A DNA stretch of 64,000 nt from Pseudomonas syringae (GTDB lineage Bacteria > Pseudomonadota > Gammaproteobacteria > Pseudomonadales > Pseudomonadaceae): contig NZ_CP066265.1 in the NCBI RefSeq assembly GCF_023278085.1, forward strand, positions 2,386,501 to 2,450,500. Reading direction: 5' to 3'. Below are positions 45,127-54,209 of this stretch, piece after piece (within the stretch, counting starts at the first letter, position 1; each line of letters begins with the position of its first letter). The notes beneath the pieces are model-generated. The model searched no databases. It was not told the DNA's origin and worked only from the letters and a program-made list of their open reading frames with translations. Both the position numbers and the translations under genes were made by a program.

Positions 45127-45457
45127 GGTTGACTCCTTAAAGCCTTAATGGGGTTGTCACGCAAACAGCGCTGAATGCCATGCATCCTGCTTTATTGGCT
45201 CGGCATCGCCAAGCCGCTCTGTCCGCTATTGGTACAGTCTATGTATCAGTAAGTAAAAACGGTAGGGAAGTTCAATGGGTGAACAAATACCGGGAATCGC
45301 GACGACAATTCAGGGTCCATGCGTCAAGCGCACAGATGTCGGCGTGCTTATCGCCGATTTATGTGTGAAATTTCAATCCTCTATGTGAGAAATGAGAGTG
45401 TTTTTCGTAGGATTGCGGCAAACTCTGTTGTTTTGATCCATTTGTCAGGGATATTTC
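45127..45457. other. Divergent promoter region between receiver and hybrid kinase
   Basis: 331 bases without a recognised gene family, apart from a possible 37-codon frame at 45275-45388. Both flanking genes need promoters here. No hrp box or sigma-54 site was found in it. Confidence 0.6.
45275..45388 (+). CDS. Possible small protein (37 residues)
   Basis: Open frame MGEQIPGIATTIQGP... of 37 codons with AGGGAAG five bases before the ATG. It ends 69 bases before the hybrid kinase start. No family is recognised, and codon choice gives no strong support; it is listed because it is in an otherwise empty region and has a good ribosome site. It could equally be a leader of the kinase transcript. 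Confidence 0.25.
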   Translation: MGEQIPGIATTIQGPCVKRTDVGVLIADLCVKFQSSM

Positions 45458-48400
45458 ATGAATCGGACGTCTGTCGTCGATGAGCAGCGCTTTCGCAAGT
45501 TACTGGGACGTAACGTAGGCTTGCCACTGGGTGTCGGTGTGCTGAGTGCAGTTTTCTTCATCCTGTTGATCAGTTATCTGCTGGCGGCGATTCAGTGGGT
45601 CGAGCACACCGACCGGGTTATCAATAACACCAACCGCTCGATGAAGCTCTCCATCGACATGGAAACCGGCATGCGCGGTTTTCTGCTGACCGGCGATCAG
45701 CACTTCCTCGACCCTTACGAGCTGGCCAAGCCGTTGCTGGCCGCTGAACTGGAAGGCCTGATGAGCCTGGTGGAAGACAACCCCACGCAACAGGACCGAT
45801 TCAGGCGTCTTTCCACCATGCAGCAAGAGTGGAACGCTTTTGCCCAGCAGATGATCGACCTGCGGCGCAACAATGGCGACTTTCTGGCGCCGGTCCTGGC
45901 GGGGCGGGGCAAGCGAATTACCGATCAGATCCGCACCGAGTATGAGCAAGCGGTGGAAATGGAGCAGCAGCTTCGCCTGACGCGCAATGCCGAGGTGACG
46001 CGCAGTACGGTGCTTTCGGTCTCGCTGTACCTGATATTCGTGGTGATTGTCAGCGGCATCCTGGCGTATATCGGCCGCAGAGACCTGATGTCTCTTTCGG
46101 GCACCTACAGCGAAAATATCAGGTTGCAGGAAATCAATGCCGAACGGCTGCAAAAGGTGGCTTGGCTGCGCAATGGTCAGAGCGAGCTGGCGGAGCAGGT
46201 GCTTGGGCAACTGACACTCAACATGCTTGGCGGCCACATCCTGCAGTTTCTGACCCGTTACCTGGGCGCTTCGGTGGGGGCGGTGTATATCCGCCAGGAG
46301 CATGGTGGCCTGTCGCGTGTAGCATCCTACGGTTTTTCCCGCGAGCAGGAGCAGCAGGCGCAGGTCATCCACAGTGACGAAGGCATCGTCGGCCAGGCGG
46401 CACGACAGAAGCGGATCATCACCCTGGATGATCTGCCGGAAGGCTATTTTTTCAAGGTGGCTTCGGGTCTTGGCGAAGGATCACCTCGCAGCGTGATCGT
46501 CGTGCCTACCAGTAATGACGATCAGATCAACGGGGTCATCGAGCTGGGCTTTTTGCGCCCTCTGACCGAGCAGGACATCGAGTTTCTGGAGTTGGTTTCC
46601 GAAAACGTCGGTACGTCCATAGAAGCGGCACGTTATCGTCAGCGCTTGCAGGAAGTGCTCGCCGAAACCCAGCAGCTCAACGAAGAATTGCAAGTGCAGC
46701 AGGAAGAGTTGCGAACCGCCAACGAAGAACTCGAAGAGCAGTCGCGTATTCTCAAGGAGTCCCAGGCGCACCTGGAAACCCAACAGGCCGAACTGGAGCA
46801 GACCAACGAGCAACTGGCCGATCAAGGCAAGGCGCTGGCTGAGCAGCGTGATGCGCTGGACCGGAACAATGAAGAGTTGAGCATCGCTCAAACCGAATTG
46901 CAGGCCCGGGCAGACGAGCTGCAACGCTCCAGCAAATACAAGTCTGAATTTCTCGCCAATATGTCCCATGAGCTGCGCACGCCGCTCAACAGTTCGTTGA
47001 TTCTCGCCAAATTGCTGGCCGAGAACCCGAAAGAAAACCTCACCGCCGAACAGGTCAAGTTCGCCGAGTCGATCTATTCGGCTGGCAACGACCTGCTGAA
47101 CCTGATCAACGACATTCTGGACATCTCCAAGGTCGAAGCCGGCAAGCTGGAAGTGCGTCCGGAGAACAGCAGCGTGCCGCGTCTCGTGGAAGGCCTGCGC
47201 TCCATGTTCATGCCGCTGGCCGCCGAGAAGAAGCTGGCATTCTCGGTCGATATACAGGCGGGCGCGCCGACCATGCTGTTCACCGACCGCCAGCGTCTGG
47301 AGCAGATTCTCAAAAACCTGCTGTCCAACGCGATCAAGTTCACCGAAGCGGGCGCGGTCAGCATGATCGTCTCTCGGCAGCCAGGCGCGGGCATCGTGTT
47401 CAGCGTGCGTGATTCGGGCATCGGCATCGCGGAAGAGCATCAGCAGGGCATTTTCGAGGCATTCCGTCAGGCCGACGGCACGACCAACCGGCGTTACGGC
47501 GGCACAGGTCTTGGGTTGTCGATTTCCCGGGATCTGGCGGCACTGCTGGGCGGATCAATCGGCGTCACCAGCGCGCCGGGGCAGGGCAGTATCTTCACAC
47601 TCGTGCTGCCGGAGCAATACATCGAGCAGGGCTCGGTTGAATCCGGTATTGATCCGGTCGTCGTCGCTCCCACCGCTCAGCGCCTGCCTGCGCCCGTTGC
47701 ACCGGTCATTCAGCCGCCTGCACTGGTCGAGCCAGCGGCACCGGTGTTCGCCGATGACCGCGAAAAGGCGCCGTTCCAGCGGCGCTGTATTCTGGTCATC
47801 GAAGATGAAGTGCGATTCGCGCAGATTCTGTTCGATCTGGCCCACGAACTGGGCTACGACTGCCTGGTCGCGCACGCTGCCGATGACGGCTTCAACCTCG
47901 CCGCACGCTATACGCCCGACGCCATCCTGCTGGACATGCGCCTGCCGGATCACTCCGGCCTGACCGTGTTGCAGCGCCTCAAGGAGCTGGCCCCGACCCG
48001 ACACATTCCGGTGCATGTCATTTCGGTCGAGGACCGTCAGGAGGCGGCGCTGCACATGGGCGCCATTGGCTACGCAGTCAAACCGACCACGCGTGAAGAG
48101 CTCAAGGACGTGTTTGCCAAGCTGGAGGCCAAGCTGACCCAGAAGGTCAAGCGCATCCTGCTGGTCGAAGACGACGCGTTGCAGCGTGACAGCATTGCGC
48201 GGCTGATCGGTGACGACGACATTGAAATCACCGCGGTAGGTTTTGCTCAGGAAGCGCTGGACCTGCTGCGCGATCATGTTTACGACTGCATGATCATCGA
48301 CCTGAAGCTGCCGGACATGCTGGGTAACGAGTTGCTCAAGCGCATGTCGACGGAGGATATCTGTTCGTTCCCGCCGGTCATTGTCTACACCGGGCGCAAC

Positions 48401-48964
48401 ATGACCCGCGATGAAGAGGCCGAGCTGATGAAGTACTCGCGCTCGATCATCATCAAAGGCGCACGCTCACCCGAGCGGCTGCTGGACGAAGTGACCCTGT
48501 TCCTGCACAAGGTCGAGTCGCAGCTCTCCAATGAGCGGCAGAAGATGCTCAAAACCGCACGCAGCCGGGACAAGGTATTCGAAGCGCGCAAGATTCTCGT
48601 GGTCGACGACGATGTGCGCAATATCTTCGCCCTGACCAGTGCGCTGGAGCACAAGGGCGCAGTGGTGGAAATCGCCCGCAATGGTTTCGAAGCGATCGCG
48701 AAGCTCAACGAGGTCGAAGATATCGATCTGGTGCTGATGGACGTGATGATGCCCGAGATGGACGGCTACGAGGCGACCATCGAGATCCGCAAGGACCCGC
48801 GCTGGCGCAAACTGCCGATTATCGCGGTGACTGCCAAGGCCATGAAGGATGATCAGGAGCGTTGCCTGCAGGCCGGTTCCAACGATTATCTGGCCAAGCC
48901 TATCGACCTGGACCGCCTGTTTTCGCTGATTCGTGTCTGGCTGCCGAAAATGGAGCGTATCTGA
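45458..48964 (+). CDS. CHASE3-GAF hybrid sensor histidine kinase with three receiver domains
   Basis: Large membrane-bound kinase of 1168 residues. Membrane spans at about 24-46 and 187-208 enclose a CHASE3 sensor domain (DRVINNTNRSMKLSIDMETG). A GAF domain (about 245-385) and a long coiled coil (about 390-495) follow. The kinase core has His504 in MSHELRTPLN and ATPase boxes (NLLSNAIKF, DSGIGI, GGTGLGLSIS). Three C-terminal receivers follow, with phospho-acceptor Asp826, Asp948 and Asp1095; the third has the most canonical surroundings (LMDVMMPEMDGYEA). It is the first gene of a run with CheR and CheB, so it is likely a stress-response phosphorelay input. Confidence 0.93.
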   Translation: MNRTSVVDEQRFRKLLGRNVGLPLGVGVLSAVFFILLISYLLAAIQWVEHTDRVINNTNRSMKLSIDMETGMRGFLLTGDQHFLDPYELAKPLLAAELEGLMSLVEDNPTQQDRFRRLSTMQQEWNAFAQQMIDLRRNNGDFLAPVLAGRGKRITDQIRTEYEQAVEMEQQLRLTRNAEVTRSTVLSVSLYLIFVVIVSGILAYIGRRDLMSLSGTYSENIRLQEINAERLQKVAWLRNGQSELAEQVLGQLTLNMLGGHILQFLTRYLGASVGAVYIRQEHGGLSRVASYGFSREQEQQAQVIHSDEGIVGQAARQKRIITLDDLPEGYFFKVASGLGEGSPRSVIVVPTSNDDQINGVIELGFLRPLTEQDIEFLELVSENVGTSIEAARYRQRLQEVLAETQQLNEELQVQQEELRTANEELEEQSRILKESQAHLETQQAELEQTNEQLADQGKALAEQRDALDRNNEELSIAQTELQARADELQRSSKYKSEFLANMSHELRTPLNSSLILAKLLAENPKENLTAEQVKFAESIYSAGNDLLNLINDILDISKVEAGKLEVRPENSSVPRLVEGLRSMFMPLAAEKKLAFSVDIQAGAPTMLFTDRQRLEQILKNLLSNAIKFTEAGAVSMIVSRQPGAGIVFSVRDSGIGIAEEHQQGIFEAFRQADGTTNRRYGGTGLGLSISRDLAALLGGSIGVTSAPGQGSIFTLVLPEQYIEQGSVESGIDPVVVAPTAQRLPAPVAPVIQPPALVEPAAPVFADDREKAPFQRRCILVIEDEVRFAQILFDLAHELGYDCLVAHAADDGFNLAARYTPDAILLDMRLPDHSGLTVLQRLKELAPTRHIPVHVISVEDRQEAALHMGAIGYAVKPTTREELKDVFAKLEAKLTQKVKRILLVEDDALQRDSIARLIGDDDIEITAVGFAQEALDLLRDHVYDCMIIDLKLPDMLGNELLKRMSTEDICSFPPVIVYTGRNMTRDEEAELMKYSRSIIIKGARSPERLLDEVTLFLHKVESQLSNERQKMLKTARSRDKVFEARKILVVDDDVRNIFALTSALEHKGAVVEIARNGFEAIAKLNEVEDIDLVLMDVMMPEMDGYEATIEIRKDPRWRKLPIIAVTAKAMKDDQERCLQAGSNDYLAKPIDLDRLFSLIRVWLPKMERI

Positions 48965-49013
48965 ATGAGCGCAGCCCTGCCGTGCCGCGTCCGTGCCAGT
49001 GCGGGACTTCGTT

Positions 49014-49835
49014 ATGCCGCTTGATCGAAGTGTCGACATCGAACTCAGGCTGCTGATAGAGGCGATCTACCTCAAGTACAGCTATGACTTTCGAGATTAT
49101 TCTGGCGCGTCCGTCAAACGGCGTGTGACGCATGCCCTGCGCCAGTTCGAATGCAGCACCATTTCTGCGTTGCAGGAACGGGTGCTCCACGATCCTGCGG
49201 CGTTCATGCAGCTGTTGCAGATTCTTACCATTCCCGTGAGCGAGATGTTCCGCGATCCCGCGCACTTTCTGGCGATCCGCACGGAGGTGGTGCCGTTGCT
49301 GCGCACCTATCCGTCCATCAAGGTCTGGATTGCCGGTTGCAGTACGGGAGAGGAAGTCTATTCCATGGCCATTCTGCTGCGCGAAGAGGGTCTGCTCGAG
49401 AAGACCATCATTTACGCAACCGACATCAACCCCTATTCGCTGGAGAAGGCCAAACAGGGTATTTTCTCCATGGAGAACCTGCGGACCTACACCGAGAACT
49501 ATCGGAACTCCGGCGGCCAGCGCAATTTCACCGATTACTACACCTCGGCTTACGATTACGCGATTTTCGACAAAACGCTTCGCGAGAATGTGACCTTCGC
49601 TGATCACAGTCTGGCGACGGATAGCGTATTTTCCGAGACTCAATTTATTTCTTGCCGTAACGTATTGATTTATTTCAATAAAAAGTTGCAAGATCGCGCG
49701 TTCGGCTTGTTTCACGAGTCGCTGAGTCATCGTGGCTTTCTGGCGCTGGGCAGCAAAGAGACGCTCGATTTTTCCGCTTACGGCGACGCTTTCGAGACGT
49801 TGATCAAGCCTGAGCGGATCTATCGCAAACTATGA
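49014..49835 (+). CDS. CheR-type protein-glutamate methyltransferase
   Basis: S-adenosylmethionine-dependent methyltransferase of about 273 residues. The N-terminal helical domain (KYSYDFRDYSGASVKRRV) and the catalytic domain with VWIAGCSTGEEVYSMAILL, YATDINPYSLEKAKQGIF and ISCRNVLIYFNKKLQ are all typical CheR. I chose ATG 49014; a GTG at 48993 is in frame. It is followed by CheB with an ATGA overlap. No chemoreceptor is near, so its substrate is probably the upstream kinase or another protein, by analogy with kinase-linked CheR/CheB pairs. Confidence 0.92.
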   Translation: MPLDRSVDIELRLLIEAIYLKYSYDFRDYSGASVKRRVTHALRQFECSTISALQERVLHDPAAFMQLLQILTIPVSEMFRDPAHFLAIRTEVVPLLRTYPSIKVWIAGCSTGEEVYSMAILLREEGLLEKTIIYATDINPYSLEKAKQGIFSMENLRTYTENYRNSGGQRNFTDYYTSAYDYAIFDKTLRENVTFADHSLATDSVFSETQFISCRNVLIYFNKKLQDRAFGLFHESLSHRGFLALGSKETLDFSAYGDAFETLIKPERIYRKL

Positions 49836-50446
49836 AAACCGATTTCAGTGCCGACTCGACCGGTAACGGCTTGCCCATCGTCGATGCGATTGTCGTGGGC
49901 GCGTCAGCCGGCGGGGTAGAGGCGTTGCTGAGAATATTCAGCACGCTACGGCCCGGTTTCAGTTTGCCTATATTGACGGTGCTGCATTTGCCGGATGATC
50001 GACGCAGCCAACTGGCGAATGTGTTCCAGAATCGTTTGCCGATACCCGTCAAGGAGGCCGATGACAAGGAGGATATCGTGCCCGGCACGCTCTATTTCGC
50101 CCCGGCGGGTTACCACCTCTCAGTGGAGTCTGACCGAAGCCTGTCGTTGAGCCAGGAGGAGCGGGTGTTTTATTCGCGGCCGAGCATCGACATTCTGTTT
50201 GATTCGGCTGCGGACGCCTATGGCTCGCGGCTGGCGGGCGTGCTGCTGACCGGTGCCAATAACGATGGCGCGCGAGGTTTGCTGCAGGTCAGGAAATACG
50301 GTGGTTTCACGGTGATACAGGACCCTTTGCAAGCCCAGGCCTCGACCATGCCCGAGGCCGCTCTGGCGCTGCAATCGCCTGATTACCTTCTTTCTCTGAA
50401 TGATATTGGCCGATTGCTGGTCGAGCTGGAACGAACCGCATGTTAA
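49832..50446 (+). CDS. CheB-type methylesterase domain protein, without receiver
   Basis: Protein of 204 residues comprising only the CheB catalytic domain. The serine is in VVGASAGGVEALLRI, the histidine in LHLPDDRRSQLA, and the aspartate in LLTGANNDGARGL, so the triad is complete. The usual N-terminal receiver is absent, so activity is presumably not set by phosphorylation. It overlaps CheR by four bases and the next kinase by seven bases. Confidence 0.92.
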   Translation: MKTDFSADSTGNGLPIVDAIVVGASAGGVEALLRIFSTLRPGFSLPILTVLHLPDDRRSQLANVFQNRLPIPVKEADDKEDIVPGTLYFAPAGYHLSVESDRSLSLSQEERVFYSRPSIDILFDSAADAYGSRLAGVLLTGANNDGARGLLQVRKYGGFTVIQDPLQAQASTMPEAALALQSPDYLLSLNDIGRLLVELERTAC

Positions 50447-51621
50447 GTGAAATTCAGGCCAAGCTGCTTATCGTCGACGACCTGCCGGAAAACCTGCTGG
50501 CGCTCGATGCATTGATCAAGCGCGAAGACCGCATCGTATTCAAGGCCCTGTCGGCTGACGAGGCGCTGTCGCTGCTGTTGCAGCACGAGTTCGCCTTGGC
50601 CATTCTCGACGTGCAGATGCCAGGCATGAACGGGTTCGAGCTGGCAGAGATGATGCGCAGCACGGAAAAGACCAAGAACATCCCGATCGTGTTTGTCAGC
50701 GCTGCCGGTCGAGAGCTGAATTACGCCTTCAAGGGCTATGAAAGCGGGGCGGTGGATTTTCTGCACAAGCCGCTGGATATTCATGCGGTGAAGAGCAAGG
50801 TCAATGTCTTCGTCGATCTGTATCGACAGCGCAAGGCCATGAAAATCCAGCTCGAAGAACTGGAGCGCAGTCGCCAGGAGCAAGAGCTGCTGCTCAAGCG
50901 CCTGCAGTCCACTCAGGGCGAGCTTGAGCATGCGGTGCGCATGCGCGATGACTTCATGTCGATCGTCTCCCATGAGGTGCGCACGCCGCTCAATGGTCTG
51001 ATTCTGGAAACCCAGCTGCGCAAATTGCATCTGGCCAAGGACAACGCCGCAGCGTTCACTATGGAAAAGCTGCGCGCCATGGTGGACCGCGATGAGCGGC
51101 AGATTCAAAGCCTCATCCGGCTGATCGAAGACATGCTTGATGTGTCGAGAATTCGCACGGGTAAATTGTCGATCCGGCCCAGCCCGTTTGATTTGAGCGA
51201 GCTGGTCACCCAGTTGCTGGAAAGCTTCGCTGCGCAGATTGCCGCTGCCCACTCCAGCATCACGCTGGTTGCCGACGAACCGGTGATTGGCGTCTGGGAT
51301 GAGTTCCGCATCGAGCAGGTAGTAGCCAATCTGCTGACCAACGCGTTGCGTTATGGGGCACGCAAGCCTGTCGAAGTGCGTGTGTTCGGCAAGGAAGGTC
51401 ACGCGTATATCGAAGTCACGGACCAGGGCATCGGTATCACGCCTGAAAACCAGAAGCGTATCTTTCAGCAATTTGAGCGTGTCACGAGCAACCACGCGGT
51501 TGCCGGGCTGGGGCTCGGGCTGTTTATTTCCGAGCAGATTGTGATGGCCCATGGTGGCCGTATCGAGGTTGAAAGCGAGGAGGGCGTGGGGTCTACCTTC
51601 CGGATTTGTCTGCCTTTGTAG
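50440..51621 (+). CDS. Receiver-linked histidine kinase (REC-HisKA-HATPase)
   Basis: Cytoplasmic protein of 393 residues. The N-terminal receiver carries phospho-Asp57 in LAILDVQMPGMNGFE. A short coiled coil leads to the HisKA box with His178 (IVSHEVRTPLNG), and ATPase motifs follow (NLLTNALRYG, DQGIGI, GLGLGLFIS). This order lets the upstream hybrid kinase phosphorylate it. It overlaps the CheB gene. Confidence 0.93.
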   Translation: MLSEIQAKLLIVDDLPENLLALDALIKREDRIVFKALSADEALSLLLQHEFALAILDVQMPGMNGFELAEMMRSTEKTKNIPIVFVSAAGRELNYAFKGYESGAVDFLHKPLDIHAVKSKVNVFVDLYRQRKAMKIQLEELERSRQEQELLLKRLQSTQGELEHAVRMRDDFMSIVSHEVRTPLNGLILETQLRKLHLAKDNAAAFTMEKLRAMVDRDERQIQSLIRLIEDMLDVSRIRTGKLSIRPSPFDLSELVTQLLESFAAQIAAAHSSITLVADEPVIGVWDEFRIEQVVANLLTNALRYGARKPVEVRVFGKEGHAYIEVTDQGIGITPENQKRIFQQFERVTSNHAVAGLGLGLFISEQIVMAHGGRIEVESEEGVGSTFRICLPL

Positions 51622-51734
51622 CGCGTTGCTGCAACTGATAGCCACTGGCGATCAAGTTTAATCAGAGTTGCGCGCAACCTCCCATGACGGCTGTGGTCGT
51701 AATGGCAGCTATTTATAAGATCGAAGGCAGTTCA

Positions 51735-52112
51735 ATGAGCGCTGATGCAGAAAACGTCGTACTAATCGTCGAAGACGAACCGCTGATCCTGATGTTGCTG
51801 GCCGATTATCTGTCAGGGGTGGGCTATCGCGTCCTTCAGGCGGAAAACGGTGAGCAGGCTTTCGAGATTCTGGCCACCAAGCCTCATCTGGACCTGATGA
51901 TCACCGATTACAGATTGCCGGGCGGCATTTCGGGCGTGCAGATCGCCGAGCCCGCCGTCATGCTGCGTCCGGAATTGAAAGTGATCTTCATCAGTGGCTA
52001 TCCGGCGGAAATTCTGGAATCCGGCAGCCCGATTGCCGCCAAGGCGCCGATTCTGGCCAAGCCGTTCACGATGGAAACCTTGCAGTCCAAGATTCAGAGC
52101 CTGCTGGCCTAA
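51735..52112 (+). CDS. Stand-alone response regulator receiver protein
   Basis: CheY-like receiver of 125 residues. The phospho-Asp is Asp58 (MITDYRLPGG), and the conserved Lys is in ILAKPFTMETL. I chose ATG 51735 (MSADAENVV), which has GAAGGCAG about 8 bases upstream. It lies 113 bases after the kinase gene, on the same strand, so it probably belongs to the same relay. It closely resembles the receivers at the ends of hybrid kinases such as that at 52179-54209. Confidence 0.88.
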   Translation: MSADAENVVLIVEDEPLILMLLADYLSGVGYRVLQAENGEQAFEILATKPHLDLMITDYRLPGGISGVQIAEPAVMLRPELKVIFISGYPAEILESGSPIAAKAPILAKPFTMETLQSKIQSLLA

Positions 52113-52178
52113 CGCTGCCTGCCGCCCGACCGGCCAAGAGCGTTGCATGCCACGACCATTGAATGAAGAAGCCTGATC

Positions 52179-54209
52179 TCAGGCTTCGATCATTTCCCGC
52201 ACTTTCGAGGTCAGGTGGTCAAAGGCGAACGGCTTGGTGATCAATTGCATGCCGGTTTCCAGAAAGCCTGCGCGCACCGCGGCATGCTCGGCATAGCCAG
52301 TAATGAACAGCACCTTCAGCTCTGGCCTTAACTGGCGAGCGATTTCGGCCAGTTGTCGACCATTCATCCCCGGCAGCCCTACGTCACTGATCAACAGATC
52401 GATACGCTGCCCCGATTCAAGAATGGGCACGGCACCCGGCGCGTCACTGGCCTCGATAAAGGCATAGCCCAGTTCGCTCAGTACTTCGCTGACCAGCGCG
52501 CGGACGGCGGAATCATCTTCCACGATCAGCACGGTTTCGCCGTCTTCAGCGCAAATCGCATGGCTCTGAAAACTTTGCTCATCGTCATTCTGCAGCCCCT
52601 GAAAGCGCGGCAGGAACAATTGCACGGTGGTGCCCTGACCGACTTCACTGCTGATCGAAACATGGCCGTGCGACTGTTTGCTGAAGCCGTAGATCATCGA
52701 CAGACCGAGGCCGGTGCCTTGACCAATCGGTTTAGTGGTGAAAAACGGATCAAACGCGCGATTGATCACCGCTTCCGGCATGCCGCAGCCGGTATCACTG
52801 ACACTCAACACCACATAATCGCCCGGCAGCAGGTTTTCATGGGCGTTGGTGAAGGTCTTGTCCAGTTGCCGGTTGAATGTCTCGACCACCAGTTCACCAC
52901 CCTCGGACATCGCGTCGCGTGCATTGAGTACCAGGTTGAGCAGCGCGTTTTCCAGCTGGTTGGGGTCGGCTTCGGCGGTCCATAAATCTTCCGCCAGCCG
53001 CACCTGCAGTCGGGTGCTCTCGTTGACGCTGCGGCGCAACAGCTCATCCATGGCGCTGACCAGATGGTTCATGTTCACTGGCTTGGAGTCCAGCGACTGG
53101 CGACGCGAGAACGCCAGCAGGCGATGGGTAAGGGCGGCAGCGCGATTGGCTGAGGTCACACCCAGATCGATCAGGCTTTCCAGTTCCTGCACCTGGCCGC
53201 GCGCCACACGTCTTCTGATCAGCTCAAGGCTGCCGATGATGCCGGTCAGCATATTGTTGAAGTCGTGGGCGATACCGCCAGTCAACTGACCCACCGCTTC
53301 CATCTTTTGCGACTGACGCAGTACTTCTTCCTTATGACGCAACTGGGTGGTGCGTTCTTCGACCTGCTGCTCAAGGGTTTCGTTGAGGCGGCGCAACTGG
53401 GATTCGGCCTGTTTGCGTTCGGTGATGTCCGACGTCACGCCGACCAGTGTGCTGACCCGGTCGTTCTCGCTGTGAATCGCGCGTGCGCGCACGTCCACCC
53501 AGTTGAGTGAGCCATCAGGCCAGACATTGCGGTATTCGATGATGAAGTCCACGCCGGAATCCAGACTGCGCTGTAGCGCTGACTGCATGCGTGGCTGATC
53601 TTCCGAGTAGACGACTGACAACCAGTTGTCATAACTGAACGCTTCGTGCTCATCCAGACCGAAATGCGCCTTGGTGATGGCCGAGCAGCTCAGCTTCAGG
53701 TTCTCCGCCTGCAATTGCCACGAGCCAAGACGTCCGGCTTTCAAGGCGTTCTGCAGGCTGCGTTCGCTTTCGTGCAGATCTTCGATTCGCGCCCTGGCTT
53801 CATATTGTCGCCTTCGACCGCGCACTGCTGTGGTCACCAGACTCACCAGTGTCACCGGATGAAACGGGCGTTCCAGAAAGGTCACATTGCCGAGAAGGTT
53901 ACCCAGACGGGCGGACGGATTGTGTTCCGGTCCGCCGTGATGGGTGAGCAAGACGATGGGCAGGTCAGACCACGCGGGTTGCCGTTCCAGCATATTCAGT
54001 AGCGGGTTGATATCGCCGTTTTGCAGCGCTTCATCGGCGATGACCGCAAGGCCCGCGCCGTCGCCCAGCTCTTTGACCAGATCCGTCAGGTCGTTGACCA
54101 CTGCTGCCGGGAAGCCCGCTTCTTCGAGTATTCGCAGGGCAATCCGGTTGTCTCGTCCTCGGGGCGCGAGAATGATTGCGCGTTCGGATAACTGACCCGG
54201 AATACTCAC
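52179..54209 (-). CDS. Hybrid sensor histidine kinase (receiver-like-PAS-HisKA-HATPase-REC)
   Basis: Cytoplasmic hybrid kinase of 676 residues. An N-terminal receiver-like domain (about 8-130) lacks a clear phospho-acceptor environment. A PAS domain (about 152-265) precedes a coiled coil and the HisKA box with His315 (GGIAHDFNNMLTG). ATPase motifs are ENALLNLVLNARDAM, DTGCGM and GTGLGLSM. A C-terminal receiver (about 560-676) has its Asp in LLISDVGLPGMNG. The start is GTG, overlapping the KaiC-like stop (GTGA). It is the downstream partner of the KaiC-like protein. Confidence 0.92.
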   Translation of the reverse strand: MSIPGQLSERAIILAPRGRDNRIALRILEEAGFPAAVVNDLTDLVKELGDGAGLAVIADEALQNGDINPLLNMLERQPAWSDLPIVLLTHHGGPEHNPSARLGNLLGNVTFLERPFHPVTLVSLVTTAVRGRRRQYEARARIEDLHESERSLQNALKAGRLGSWQLQAENLKLSCSAITKAHFGLDEHEAFSYDNWLSVVYSEDQPRMQSALQRSLDSGVDFIIEYRNVWPDGSLNWVDVRARAIHSENDRVSTLVGVTSDITERKQAESQLRRLNETLEQQVEERTTQLRHKEEVLRQSQKMEAVGQLTGGIAHDFNNMLTGIIGSLELIRRRVARGQVQELESLIDLGVTSANRAAALTHRLLAFSRRQSLDSKPVNMNHLVSAMDELLRRSVNESTRLQVRLAEDLWTAEADPNQLENALLNLVLNARDAMSEGGELVVETFNRQLDKTFTNAHENLLPGDYVVLSVSDTGCGMPEAVINRAFDPFFTTKPIGQGTGLGLSMIYGFSKQSHGHVSISSEVGQGTTVQLFLPRFQGLQNDDEQSFQSHAICAEDGETVLIVEDDSAVRALVSEVLSELGYAFIEASDAPGAVPILESGQRIDLLISDVGLPGMNGRQLAEIARQLRPELKVLFITGYAEHAAVRAGFLETGMQLITKPFAFDHLTSKVREMIEA

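Noticed and set aside
50443..51645. 400-codon leftward frame opposite the REC-HisKA kinase
   Set aside because: Antisense shadow; the rightward product has full receiver and kinase motifs.
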